Below, piece by piece: positions 1 to 6,450 of a DNA stretch of 7,342 nucleotides; within the stretch, counting starts at the first letter, position 1; the number at the start of each line of letters is the position of its first letter. Below the pieces are notes generated by a model that saw nothing but the letters and a program-made list of their open reading frames with translations, searched no databases and was not told where the DNA came from. Source of the stretch: Candidatus Delongbacteria bacterium (GTDB lineage Bacteria; CAIWAD01; BS150m-G50); assembly GCA_016784425.1 (NCBI GenBank), contig JADHUQ010000117.1:1-7342 (forward strand), written 5' to 3'. The translations under genes were made by a program, and so were the position numbers.

Positions 1-2767
1 AGTCGTAGACAGGATGCTGCGAGTAGTAGGTATCACCAGAGTCGAAACAGTAGTACTCTTCGACCGGCCCCAACGGATCACCAGTGACCAGCGGACCGAC
101 ATTGAACGAGCTGGTCATCATCTGCTGATAACCTTCCGGCGTGGTAACGGTGAGGGTTAGCTCTGCCAGGTGACCATTAAAGATATCGCCGTCAGGACGT
201 ACCAGAAACGGTGTCAGATTAGGCACGATACCACCGGGAGGAATGTTGCCGTAAGTGAGAGTACCGGTGACGATTGTAACCTGTGGATCTGCTGTCGTCA
301 GTGTAGCGTTGAGAGTGCCGGTAGCCAGGGTCCCCCGGTTTTCCAGGCTGAGATGAATCTCACCGGTTTCACCCCGACTGATCAGATCATCACCGTCGGG
401 ATCGGTTTCAATCAGCACCGGACTCAACAGTGGTTGCACCAGCTCCAGCTGCAGCACAGTGTTGAAATCACCACCGCTGGTGGTCACGTCAACCTCAAGG
501 AGAACGGTGGAGGGGAATTCCTGATCGATCAGGTTCGCCAGGGAAAACTGGTAAAGGATGTTAGAAGATACCGTCGCCCCGGGTGCAATGTCCGGGAAAG
601 TAGAGTTATCCTGCAGGACAGTAATACGGGGATCGGCGCAGTTAACTGATGCGCTGACGCCGGTAGCTGTCTCACTGGTCCCCCGGTTGATCAGCTGCAG
701 TGTCAACTCGATCTGCTCACCGGGGTTCAACAGACCGTCCGCATTTCCGGAACTGCCGCCGTTGTTGTCATCGTCCATTATTGCACCGTAGCTGTCCACC
801 CAGAAAGACTGGTTGATGATATTCATCCTCTGCTGATACGGATACCTGTTGTGAGCAACCACAGTCAATGTCGCCGTTCCACCGGTAAACTGTCCCGCCA
901 GTGGCAAAATCGCTTCACCCGCTGCGTTGGTCAGCAGTTTCACCTGGGCACCCCCATGCTGATGCATACAGACCAGAATCCCTGGTAACGGTGTTCCACT
1001 CTTGGTCACCAGCACCGGATATCCGGAAGCGCCGGAAACCAGCTCGCCTGGATGCGTTACTTCCAGTTCCAGAGGAGTTCCAACCCGCAATTCCAGACTG
1101 GGATCACCTATCAGATTATTCCAGTTGCTGAAATTGGTCACCTGGCCCGGATCGACAGAATTATAAGCCTGCCACAGTTCGAACTTACCCTGAAACATCA
1201 CTTCACCACCGGTGGCCTGGTCCTGGTCAAAGATGCCGCCAAAAACACCCAGATCGACAGCGTTGTTATACCGGGTGTGGGTGCCGGAGGTAGCAGTTCC
1301 AATGGCGGCAACTCCCCCTTTGGGATTGGAGTCCGACCCGGCCCGATAGAAGTCCTCACTTATCGAGGTACCGCTGGTGTAATCACCGGTACCACAGGTA
1401 ATCGCAACTACAAACGGTAACTGGTGCGAGTTGGACAGTTCGTTGGCACTGTGTGAAGACCAGCCGCTCATCCCCAGCCAGCCACGATAGTTGAAAAATG
1501 AGATCCCGTTGTTGAAAGCGGCAATCAGGGAGTTGACTTCATTACAGCCCTGGTAAGCATAACAGGTAGTTACATTGGTCAGTCCCTCCCCCAGTATTTT
1601 CAGGCGTATGTTCTCATTGGTAAAAACCATAGACATGCCGGAAAGAGAATCATCGCCGATCAGGTGAGCGCTGTTGAACCATCCGGGATCGGCAACATAC
1701 GGATAGCTTTCATAGCTGAGCTGTTTGTGTACAACTGTTTCCAGCTGTGAGCTGCTTCCGACCGACATGCGGCCCACAAAGATATCAGCGAGGATGTCCC
1801 CCCCTTCCAGACGGCTGTAATCATGATCGCCGTAGCTGTTGGAGGCGGCAACAGTTCCAAAACTACAGCTGGTGGGATCACCCACCAGTACAACAAAAAC
1901 CGGTGGATTGTCCCAGCTGTCATAGGCAGTCTGAATATAACTTTTGACCGAAGTGTAGCTGGTCAGAGTAACGTCGTTCTGTGTCGCAGTGTAAACTGTA
2001 TGACCCCGTTCCTGTTTCCACCAGAGGAGCGAGTCGAGCACGCTCTGGCAGGCGCTGTTGTAGATGTAGAGAATCGGGTCCAGTCCAAGGTTTGCATCCC
2101 AGTCACGAGCGTTCTGATTCATCTCCTCGTAATTGATGACATTCTGTGCCAGCATTTTTTCAAAGGTGGCGGAACGGGGAACCGTGCGTTCCAGCTGGTT
2201 GATCCGGTTCACCCCTGCAAAGGTAAAATCCAGTTCCACATTGTGATACACCCGCAGCTGGCGTCGTACCGGGTTGTACTGGTATGGGGTCAGTGTAACC
2301 TGAACCAGACGGTGGTTGCGCATAATTGCGGGATCGGAGAGGGTGACGAGTTGGCTGGGGTAAAAGCTGTCCTGCTGCCAGCGATCACCCAGCTTTTCCG
2401 GTACAGACGACCCGGAATCCAGCACTTCCGGTATCAGATCAATATTTTCAAACAGGGTGACCTCATACTCCAGCTGATACTGAAGGTCAGAGGTAGCGGG
2501 TATTTCCAGCGTCCAGGCAAGTGCCTGCAGTGCGGGATCTCCAGTTGCGGCTACCGGTACCATACCTTCCTGTTGAATGGCGTGATACAATCCTGCAGCT
2601 GTTTCCACCTCCACCAGGCCATCCTCTTGCAGGGTGACACTTACCCGGCAACCATCCTGACCGGCATTAACCAGAGTGAGCTGATTTGCCGGTTCCGTTC
2701 CAGCGACCAGCAGACTTGTATACAGAGTGCCATAAAGCACCAGTGTTAGAATCAAAAGCTTTTGCAT
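1..2767 (-). CDS. Secreted gingipain-family (peptidase C25) cysteine peptidase, C-terminus beyond window
   Basis: The reading frame is open for 922 codons from ATG 2767 and leaves the left edge without a stop. GGGAG lies 6 nt before the ATG. Residues 1-22 form a signal peptide with core LLILTLVLYGTLYTSLLV. Residues about 150-185 (VTLTPYQYNP, then VYHNVELDF) match C25 propeptides. The catalytic domain spans about 230-565: DHDY at 314-317 and VGRMS around 331-335 correspond to the gingipain YY...GR segment, then NYRGW (426-430), ITCGTGDY with probable nucleophile Cys458, and the closing GDPSLEL from 554. An Ig-like module follows (about 566-655), then two related Asp-rich beta modules (about 660-770 and 785-880). 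The last residues (YYCFDSGDTYYSQHPVYD) look like the start of another module. C25 enzymes cleave proteins outside the cell. The usual His of the GHG motif is Trp430, so activity is uncertain. Any C-terminal sorting domain would lie outside the window. Family call is firm; substrate is unknown. Confidence 0.9.
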   Translation of the reverse strand, partial: MQKLLILTLVLYGTLYTSLLVAGTEPANQLTLVNAGQDGCRVSVTLQEDGLVEVETAAGLYHAIQQEGMVPVAATGDPALQALAWTLEIPATSDLQYQLEYEVTLFENIDLIPEVLDSGSSVPEKLGDRWQQDSFYPSQLVTLSDPAIMRNHRLVQVTLTPYQYNPVRRQLRVYHNVELDFTFAGVNRINQLERTVPRSATFEKMLAQNVINYEEMNQNARDWDANLGLDPILYIYNSACQSVLDSLLWWKQERGHTVYTATQNDVTLTSYTSVKSYIQTAYDSWDNPPVFVVLVGDPTSCSFGTVAASNSYGDHDYSRLEGGDILADIFVGRMSVGSSSQLETVVHKQLSYESYPYVADPGWFNSAHLIGDDSLSGMSMVFTNENIRLKILGEGLTNVTTCYAYQGCNEVNSLIAAFNNGISFFNYRGWLGMSGWSSHSANELSNSHQLPFVVAITCGTGDYTSGTSISEDFYRAGSDSNPKGGVAAIGTATSGTHTRYNNAVDLGVFGGIFDQDQATGGEVMFQGKFELWQAYNSVDPGQVTNFSNWNNLIGDPSLELRVGTPLELEVTHPGELVSGASGYPVLVTKSGTPLPGILVCMHQHGGAQVKLLTNAAGEAILPLAGQFTGGTATLTVVAHNRYPYQQRMNIINQSFWVDSYGAIMDDDNNGGSSGNADGLLNPGEQIELTLQLINRGTSETATGVSASVNCADPRITVLQDNSTFPDIAPGATVSSNILYQFSLANLIDQEFPSTVLLEVDVTTSGGDFNTVLQLELVQPLLSPVLIETDPDGDDLISRGETGEIHLSLENRGTLATGTLNATLTTADPQVTIVTGTLTYGNIPPGGIVPNLTPFLVRPDGDIFNGHLAELTLTVTTPEGYQQMMTSSFNVGPLVTGDPLGPVEEYYCFDSGDTYYSQHPVYD

Positions 2768-2773
2768 GGTATA

Positions 2774-2778
2774 CTCCC
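2774..2778 (-). promoter_or_regulatory. Ribosome binding site of the C25 peptidase
   Basis: GGGAG on the minus strand ends 6 nt before ATG 2767. It fixes the start directly ahead of a clear signal peptide. Confidence 0.7.
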
Positions 2779-2852
2779 GGGCGTTACTGCATTATTTAAT
2801 TATGTGATTTCATTGTTCGATTTCTGATGAAATGGTAATGGGCACTTCAACT

Positions 2853-2881
2853 AATAAAAGGATTATTCGAGAGAAGATCAA
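2853..2881 (-). promoter_or_regulatory. Candidate promoter of the C25 peptidase gene
   Basis: On the minus strand TTGATC (2876-2881) and TTTATT (2853-2858) are separated by 17 nt. Each matches the sigma-70 consensus at 4 of 6 positions. This would give a leader of about 80 nt before ATG 2767. The 2768-2994 gap is AT-rich near the gene and shows no convincing terminator hairpin for the upstream permease, so read-through from the permease is also possible. The consensus match is weak, and promoters in FCB-type bacteria can differ from the E. coli pattern. Confidence 0.25.
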
Positions 2882-2994
2882 CGGGACTACGGTTGCGGGA
2901 AAGATTCTCTACGACTGGCTAACGCACTTCGGGACCGTTACCGCAGCTGAAACACGGACACCCGCATTTCGCCCCCCCTCTGTTTCCCTGTTGC

Positions 2995-4296
2995 TCAACC
3001 GGGATAGAACAGATAGAACAGTAAGGAAACCGCACACAACAGCCAGAGGCCATTGTTTATCTCCCGCCACTGGCCGGCGGCAGTTTTCAGAAGCGGGTAG
3101 ATGACAAAACCGGCGGTGAGTCCGATTCCGAGGTTGTAAGTGAAACTCATACCGGCAACTACGCTGATAGCGGGAATGACTTCAGTCAGATCCTTGAAAT
3201 TAAGTTGTGCCAGAGGGGCCATCATCAGTATCCCGACGATGACAAGGGCAGCGCCATAGGCGAAAGCGGGCACTACCGTCAGGAAGGGATAGAAGAAAAG
3301 CGCCAGCAGAAAGAGTAGCGCAGTCACTACGGCGCTGAGCCCGGTGCGCCCCCCTGCCCTGATGCCCGCCGCCGACTCGATGTAGGTACCGGTGGTAGTC
3401 GTACCCAGCCAGGCGCCCACAACTGTGGCCAGTGAGTCACAGAGCATCGGTTTTTCGATCTCCGGCAGATTACCTTCCTCATCGAGCAGATTCGCCTGCA
3501 GACCGACCCCCAGCAGTGTGCCCATGGTATCGACGAAATCCATTACCAGTACGGTCAGGATTACTGGAAAAAATCCCCAGGTGAGGGCGCCCATTATATC
3601 CAGCTGACCCATTATCGGAGCAATGCTGGGCGGCAGACTGACCCAGTGTTGAGGCAGGGCGACCTCACCGGTCAGAAAACCGATTACCGTTACCAGCAGG
3701 ATACTGATCAGAATGGCACCCGGCACCCGGCGGATCATCAAAACGGCGGTCAACAGGATTCCCACTAGCGCCAGCAGGAGCCTGCTGTCGTGCAGATCGC
3801 CGACCTGCACCGGTGCACCAGGTACACCGAGGATAACCAGTCCTGTCTCATTCAGACCGATGAAGATCAGGAAAAAGCCGATACCGGCTGCAAAGGCGAT
3901 TTTGAGGCTGAGTGGAATACTACGGGCCAACCAGGAGCGGATTTTAAGCACCGTGATCAGTGTAAAGAGTACACCCCCGATGAAGATAGCGCCCAAAGCG
4001 GTCTGCCAGCTGTAACCCAGGACATTGACCACGGTAAAAGCGATAAAAGCATTCTCACCCATATAGGGGGCGATGGCGAAAGGCCGTCGCGCGTAGAGCC
4101 CCATGGCCAGGGTGCCAAAAAAGGCGCTGATAATTGTCGCGACCATAGCGGGGCCAAAGGGGATTCCGGCCACTTCCAGAATCTTGGGATTGACCACGAT
4201 AATATAGGCCATCGTCACAAATGTGGTGAGCCCACCCAGCAGTTCGCGGGACAAAGTACTGCCCGCTTCCTGGATTCGAAAGTAACGCTGTAGCAT
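2995..4296 (-). CDS. NCS2/AzgA-family purine (adenine/guanine/hypoxanthine-type) permease
   Basis: The product is a 433-residue inner-membrane protein, the usual length for AzgA-type carriers, which import purine bases by proton symport. Most of it is hydrophobic, with about a dozen membrane segments. Family signatures are visible: GGLTTFVTMAYIIVVNP near the N-terminus, APYMGENAFIAFTVV in the first third, AAGIGFFLIFIGL, VMDFVDTMGTLLGVG, and ESAAGIRAGGRTGLSAVVTA in the last third, a hallmark of the family. The start at 4296 is preferred over an in-frame ATG at 4353 for three reasons. GGGAGG lies 4 nt before 4296. The 19 extra residues are polar and unlike the family. A candidate promoter overlaps the upstream ATG. 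Well-studied members such as PbuG and PurP read GMGLNA where this protein has YMGENA. The gene diverges from the lipase and is followed by the C25 gene on the same strand. No purine-riboswitch pattern was recognised upstream. The exact base transported cannot be read from sequence. Confidence 0.93.
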   Translation of the reverse strand: MLQRYFRIQEAGSTLSRELLGGLTTFVTMAYIIVVNPKILEVAGIPFGPAMVATIISAFFGTLAMGLYARRPFAIAPYMGENAFIAFTVVNVLGYSWQTALGAIFIGGVLFTLITVLKIRSWLARSIPLSLKIAFAAGIGFFLIFIGLNETGLVILGVPGAPVQVGDLHDSRLLLALVGILLTAVLMIRRVPGAILISILLVTVIGFLTGEVALPQHWVSLPPSIAPIMGQLDIMGALTWGFFPVILTVLVMDFVDTMGTLLGVGLQANLLDEEGNLPEIEKPMLCDSLATVVGAWLGTTTTGTYIESAAGIRAGGRTGLSAVVTALLFLLALFFYPFLTVVPAFAYGAALVIVGILMMAPLAQLNFKDLTEVIPAISVVAGMSFTYNLGIGLTAGFVIYPLLKTAAGQWREINNGLWLLCAVSLLFYLFYPG

Positions 4297-4300
4297 GATG

Positions 4301-4306
4301 CCTCCC
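4301..4306 (-). promoter_or_regulatory. Ribosome binding site deciding the permease start
   Basis: GGGAGG on the minus strand is followed by CATC and then ATG 4296. The strong site, although slightly close, supports 4296 over the in-frame ATG at 4353. Confidence 0.75.
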
Positions 4307-4328
4307 TGCCAGATTTTTGTACCGTCGT

Positions 4329-4357
4329 AATATGAGTAGTCGGCATGAAACACTCAA
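4329..4357 (-). promoter_or_regulatory. Candidate promoter of the purine permease gene
   Basis: On the minus strand TTGAGT (4352-4357) and CATATT (4329-4334) are 17 nt apart, each matching the sigma-70 consensus at 4 of 6 positions. Transcription would begin near 4322, giving a leader of roughly 25 nt that ends in the ribosome binding site. This placement fits the 4296 start and excludes the ATG at 4353. A perfect inverted repeat (4375-4389) sits just upstream of the -35 element. Confidence 0.35.
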
Positions 4358-4374
4358 TACGAACAATGTTTGGA

Positions 4375-4389
4375 GGTTCACCTTGAACC
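4375..4389. repeat. Perfect inverted repeat, possible operator
   Basis: GGTTCA and TGAACC are separated by CCT, giving a perfect 6-3-6 dyad. It lies 17 nt upstream of the candidate permease -35 element. The position suits a regulator site, but a chance dyad cannot be ruled out. Confidence 0.4.
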
Positions 4390-4441
4390 CTGCCACTCCA
4401 GGTGACTGCCCTGTTGGCATATGACTTATCAGTTGGCTGGC

Positions 4442-4473
4442 GGCAGTGAGATTGGCGGTCTTCTCACCCTGCC
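4442..4473. repeat. Long imperfect hairpin in the divergent region
   Basis: GGCAG-TGAGA (4442-4451) can pair with TCTCA (4462-4466) and CTGCC (4469-4473), with a CC bulge and a 10-nt loop. No T-run follows on either strand, so it is not a standard terminator. It could form part of a leader RNA or a protein-binding site. Confidence 0.4.
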
Positions 4474-4485
4474 AGATCAGTGAAA

Positions 4486-4498
4486 ACACCCAGGGTGT
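4486..4498. repeat. Perfect short palindrome, possible operator
   Basis: ACACCC and GGGTGT flank a single A, giving a perfect 6-1-6 dyad in the divergent region, 13 nt beyond the longer hairpin. No regulator can be assigned. Confidence 0.3.
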
Positions 4499-4649
4499 AC
4501 ACAATCCCTCTGCACGGGAAAGCAGTCAGACTGTGATCTACCACCGCTCTCCCGGCGGCTTCAGCGTTTCTGTTGCCAATCTGGCTGCGGGCGGATACCT
4601 TGTCCAGGAGTATCTTTACTACAAATTAAAGGTGCACAACGGTTGCAGC

Positions 4650-4653
4650 GGAG
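4650..4653 (+). promoter_or_regulatory. Ribosome binding site deciding the lipase start
   Basis: GGAG lies 7 nt before ATG 4661 and 4 nt before the adjacent in-frame ATG 4658. Spacing favours 4661. A more distant TTG at 4643 is in frame but cannot use this site. Confidence 0.5.
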
Positions 4654-4660
4654 CCTGATG

Positions 4661-6043
4661 ATGGTGACAGAAAAACACACTCCTGCCTGGCATAGAGTGT
4701 TTACCACATGTCTCGCCCTGACAATAATACTATTGCTGGTGGGTAAGCCACTCCAGAGCCGGCCGCTTTATCCCCTGATATTGATCCATGGATTTTTCGG
4801 TAGTTCCGGACAGTGGGAATCCACGGTCCAGGAGATGGAAGAGTTCTACGGTTGGGATATTTCCGCCGCGACACATATCTGTGTAAACCAGAGTCGGAGC
4901 AGCACCTTATTGTCTGATGACCTGGTCTTAGATCCTGCCGGTCCCGGCCGAGTTGACAGCGCCGATGTTTTTGTCATCGATTTCTTCAACTGGATTGACA
5001 CAGAGGGATGGCATCTGAACAGCCTCCATCTACCGACCTGGTCACAGGGGCACGCTTCGGGACCGTTCAAACAGGGGGCAGCCTTAGGTCTTCTGATACC
5101 ACTCGTGCTGGAGCGTACCGGAAGTGACAAGGTGATTCTGCTGGCGCATTCGCTGGGGGGGCTGGCGGCACGCGAATACCTGCAACGACGGGATGTGAGC
5201 GGAAAGCAGCGCTGGTGGCCCGATTCCACCCACCATGTGTACCAGCTTATCACCATTGGCACCCCTCACCTGGGTAGCAATCTACTCAACCTGGGGATTC
5301 CGTTTCAGCAGGAGGAAGCTTTACGGGATATGCGCTATGGCTGGGATTCTATTCTCTCCTGGGCACCTGATTCAACAAGGGATTGTAACGTCTATCTCTT
5401 TGGTGGTCTCGAGAGCAGCGTGCCGGATAACTATTTCAACCGTGATATTGACTGTAATGGCCTCGAGGGGGAGGAGAAGTTGATCGCAGGTCTGAACAGT
5501 TATGTCGACGGTTTACCCCGTGACAATCCAGAGCAACCACTCCCCGACGACATCATTTACAGTTGGATCGTCTCACGGACGGTCTTCAAATCGGATGGTG
5601 TGGTCCGGACCGATCGTCAAAGCCTGCCCAACCGGGGCCGGACCATTAAAACCAACAGCAATCATGCCTGGTTTCTCAAAGAGACCGGGGATCTTCCCGC
5701 TTTCATGGCGGCACTGGATTATCCCGACAGTGCACTGATCGCACCCCTCATCAAACCGGATGTTTACTATGAGGAAACACTCTGGCAGCTGGAAGCTACA
5801 CTTGATTTCGACTGGATCCAGTTACCCCCTGGTGCGAGATTACTGGAGATCGAGGTTGGCAACTCACTTCTACGCAGTATCTGGATCATGTACAGCGATA
5901 AAACCGACAGTCGTCAAGCGCAACCGGGTGAAATTCTATCTATACAACTTGATAGCAGCAGTACACCGCTCAGGGTTTGCCTGGTGGGTATGGTGGACCG
6001 CCAGGGCTGGAAACAGCCCTACCGTTTTCGTACGCTCCTCTAA
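4661..6043 (+). CDS. Secreted triacylglycerol-lipase-like alpha/beta hydrolase
   Basis: The product is 460 residues from ATG 4661; ATG 4658 or TTG 4643 would add 1 or 6. A charged N-terminus and hydrophobic core (VFTTCLALTIILLLV) form a signal peptide or membrane anchor, so the enzyme should act outside the cytoplasm. The fold is shown by LILIHGFFGSSGQW (oxyanion region, His43-Gly44), the nucleophile elbow LLAHSLGGLAAREYL with Ser164, and the lipase-typical ITIGTPHLGSN. Asp312 in SDGVV and His335 in NSNHAWFL complete a plausible Ser-Asp-His triad. Cys242 and Cys265 (DCNVYLFG, DIDCNG) could form a disulfide. After about residue 358 comes a beta-rich tail of about 100 residues without a recognised family. 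It shows no obvious type IX sorting domain. Members of this superfamily hydrolyse lipid or other carboxylic esters; the substrate is not predictable. The gene diverges from the permease and no terminator is visible after it. A PGAP1-like esterase is an alternative name. Confidence 0.87.
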   Translation: MVTEKHTPAWHRVFTTCLALTIILLLVGKPLQSRPLYPLILIHGFFGSSGQWESTVQEMEEFYGWDISAATHICVNQSRSSTLLSDDLVLDPAGPGRVDSADVFVIDFFNWIDTEGWHLNSLHLPTWSQGHASGPFKQGAALGLLIPLVLERTGSDKVILLAHSLGGLAAREYLQRRDVSGKQRWWPDSTHHVYQLITIGTPHLGSNLLNLGIPFQQEEALRDMRYGWDSILSWAPDSTRDCNVYLFGGLESSVPDNYFNRDIDCNGLEGEEKLIAGLNSYVDGLPRDNPEQPLPDDIIYSWIVSRTVFKSDGVVRTDRQSLPNRGRTIKTNSNHAWFLKETGDLPAFMAALDYPDSALIAPLIKPDVYYEETLWQLEATLDFDWIQLPPGARLLEIEVGNSLLRSIWIMYSDKTDSRQAQPGEILSIQLDSSSTPLRVCLVGMVDRQGWKQPYRFRTLL

Positions 6044-6200
6044 TACTGGAAGGGAGCCCTGATCTCATCCGATCCAGATGCCACACCCTAATCATCCAAC
6101 ACATCCCATATACTTCCCGACGGACCATCTGCAATTGATATAGCTCTGGTATCAGGTGTGCTTGCAGGTCGGTGGTAGAAAGTTCTCACACGAGATTGTC

Positions 6201-6233
6201 GCTTTTTCGACCGGCTGGTCGGATCGCAAAAGC
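6201..6233. repeat. Extended hairpin downstream of the lipase
   Basis: The inner stem is CGACC (6208-6212) with GGTCG (6217-6221) and a 4-nt loop. The outer arms GCTTTT (6201-6206) and AAAAGC (6228-6233) can also pair across an asymmetric internal loop. It lies about 160 nt after the lipase stop and lacks a trailing T-run, so terminator function is doubtful. An RNA-stability element or chance structure is possible. Confidence 0.3.
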
Positions 6234-6440
6234 TGTCCCACTTCCGCAACGCAGTCTGGATACAATGAAGAGGCGTAGCAGGCTGATACAGCATATGTGT
6301 GCTGAATCATTGTTAGTGGCACATGTTTTGCTGTGTAACTTGCAGAAGTCGGTTTCAGGAAAACGCTTTTCGAAAGACCAGTTTCGTCACCGGTTTCCGG
6401 TAGCTCTTGCGAATCCTCGGGAAAAACCATAGCTTGCAGC

Positions 6441-6445
6441 GGAGG
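6441..6445 (+). promoter_or_regulatory. Ribosome binding site of the DUF4384-like gene
   Basis: GGAGG ends 5 nt before ATG 6451. This strong site fixes the start immediately before a signal peptide. Confidence 0.8.
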
Positions 6446-6450
6446 GAAAA

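Larger units (their letters stand above)
4297..4660. other. Divergent intergenic region between permease and lipase
   Basis: These 364 bases separate two divergently transcribed genes and should hold both promoters. The permease side has a candidate promoter. On the lipase side TTGCCA (4573-4578) with TACCTT 17 nt downstream is a weak possibility. Three inverted repeats are visible at 4375-4389, 4442-4473 and 4486-4498. A small plus-strand open frame (4446-4658, GTG start) covers half the gap. It has no recognisable domain, so I do not call it a gene. Confidence 0.6.
6044..6450. other. Intergenic region between lipase and DUF4384-like gene
   Basis: These 407 bases contain no gene I can support. 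A plus-strand open frame at 6172-6432 (86 codons, GTG start) has no good ribosome site or recognisable domain. An imperfect hairpin lies at 6201-6233: CGACC and GGTCG around a GGCT loop, flanked by GCTTTT and AAAAGC. A short perfect dyad, ACCGG-TTT-CCGGT, lies at 6389-6401. TTGTTA (6310-6315) and TGTAAC (6334-6339), 18 nt apart, could be a weak promoter for the next gene. No T-run terminator was found for the lipase transcript. Confidence 0.55.

Noticed and set aside
1823..2749. 308-codon plus-strand open frame
   Set aside because: It lies wholly antisense inside the C25 peptidase gene. Its translation lacks domain features and contains scattered Cys and rare-looking composition, while the minus-strand frame gives a coherent signal peptide, propeptide and catalytic domain.
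2972..2978. Run of seven C near the permease end
   Set aside because: It lies 17 bases past the permease stop, in noncoding DNA and away from any promoter element I can support, so phase variation is not indicated.
3790..4293. 167-codon plus-strand open frame
   Set aside because: It is antisense to the NCS2 permease, whose hydrophobic codons produce a highly polar mirror translation. There is no ribosome site or known domain.
4297..4353. Longer permease start at ATG 4353
   Set aside because: The 19 extra residues are polar and atypical for the family, no ribosome site precedes that ATG, and it overlaps the candidate promoter. GGGAGG precedes the 4296 start.
4297..4500. Purine or TPP-type riboswitch upstream of the permease
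   Set aside because: I looked for the conserved purine and TPP cores on the minus strand and did not find them. The leader predicted from the candidate promoter is also too short to hold one.
4446..4658. 70-codon open frame ahead of the lipase
   Set aside because: It has a GTG start with no good ribosome site and begins inside a hairpin. No recognisable domain is present, and it fits better as the lipase leader.
6172..6432. 86-codon open frame in the 6044-6450 gap
   Set aside because: It has a GTG start without a Shine-Dalgarno sequence, a basic random-looking translation and no family. An overlapping minus-strand frame of similar length is equally open.
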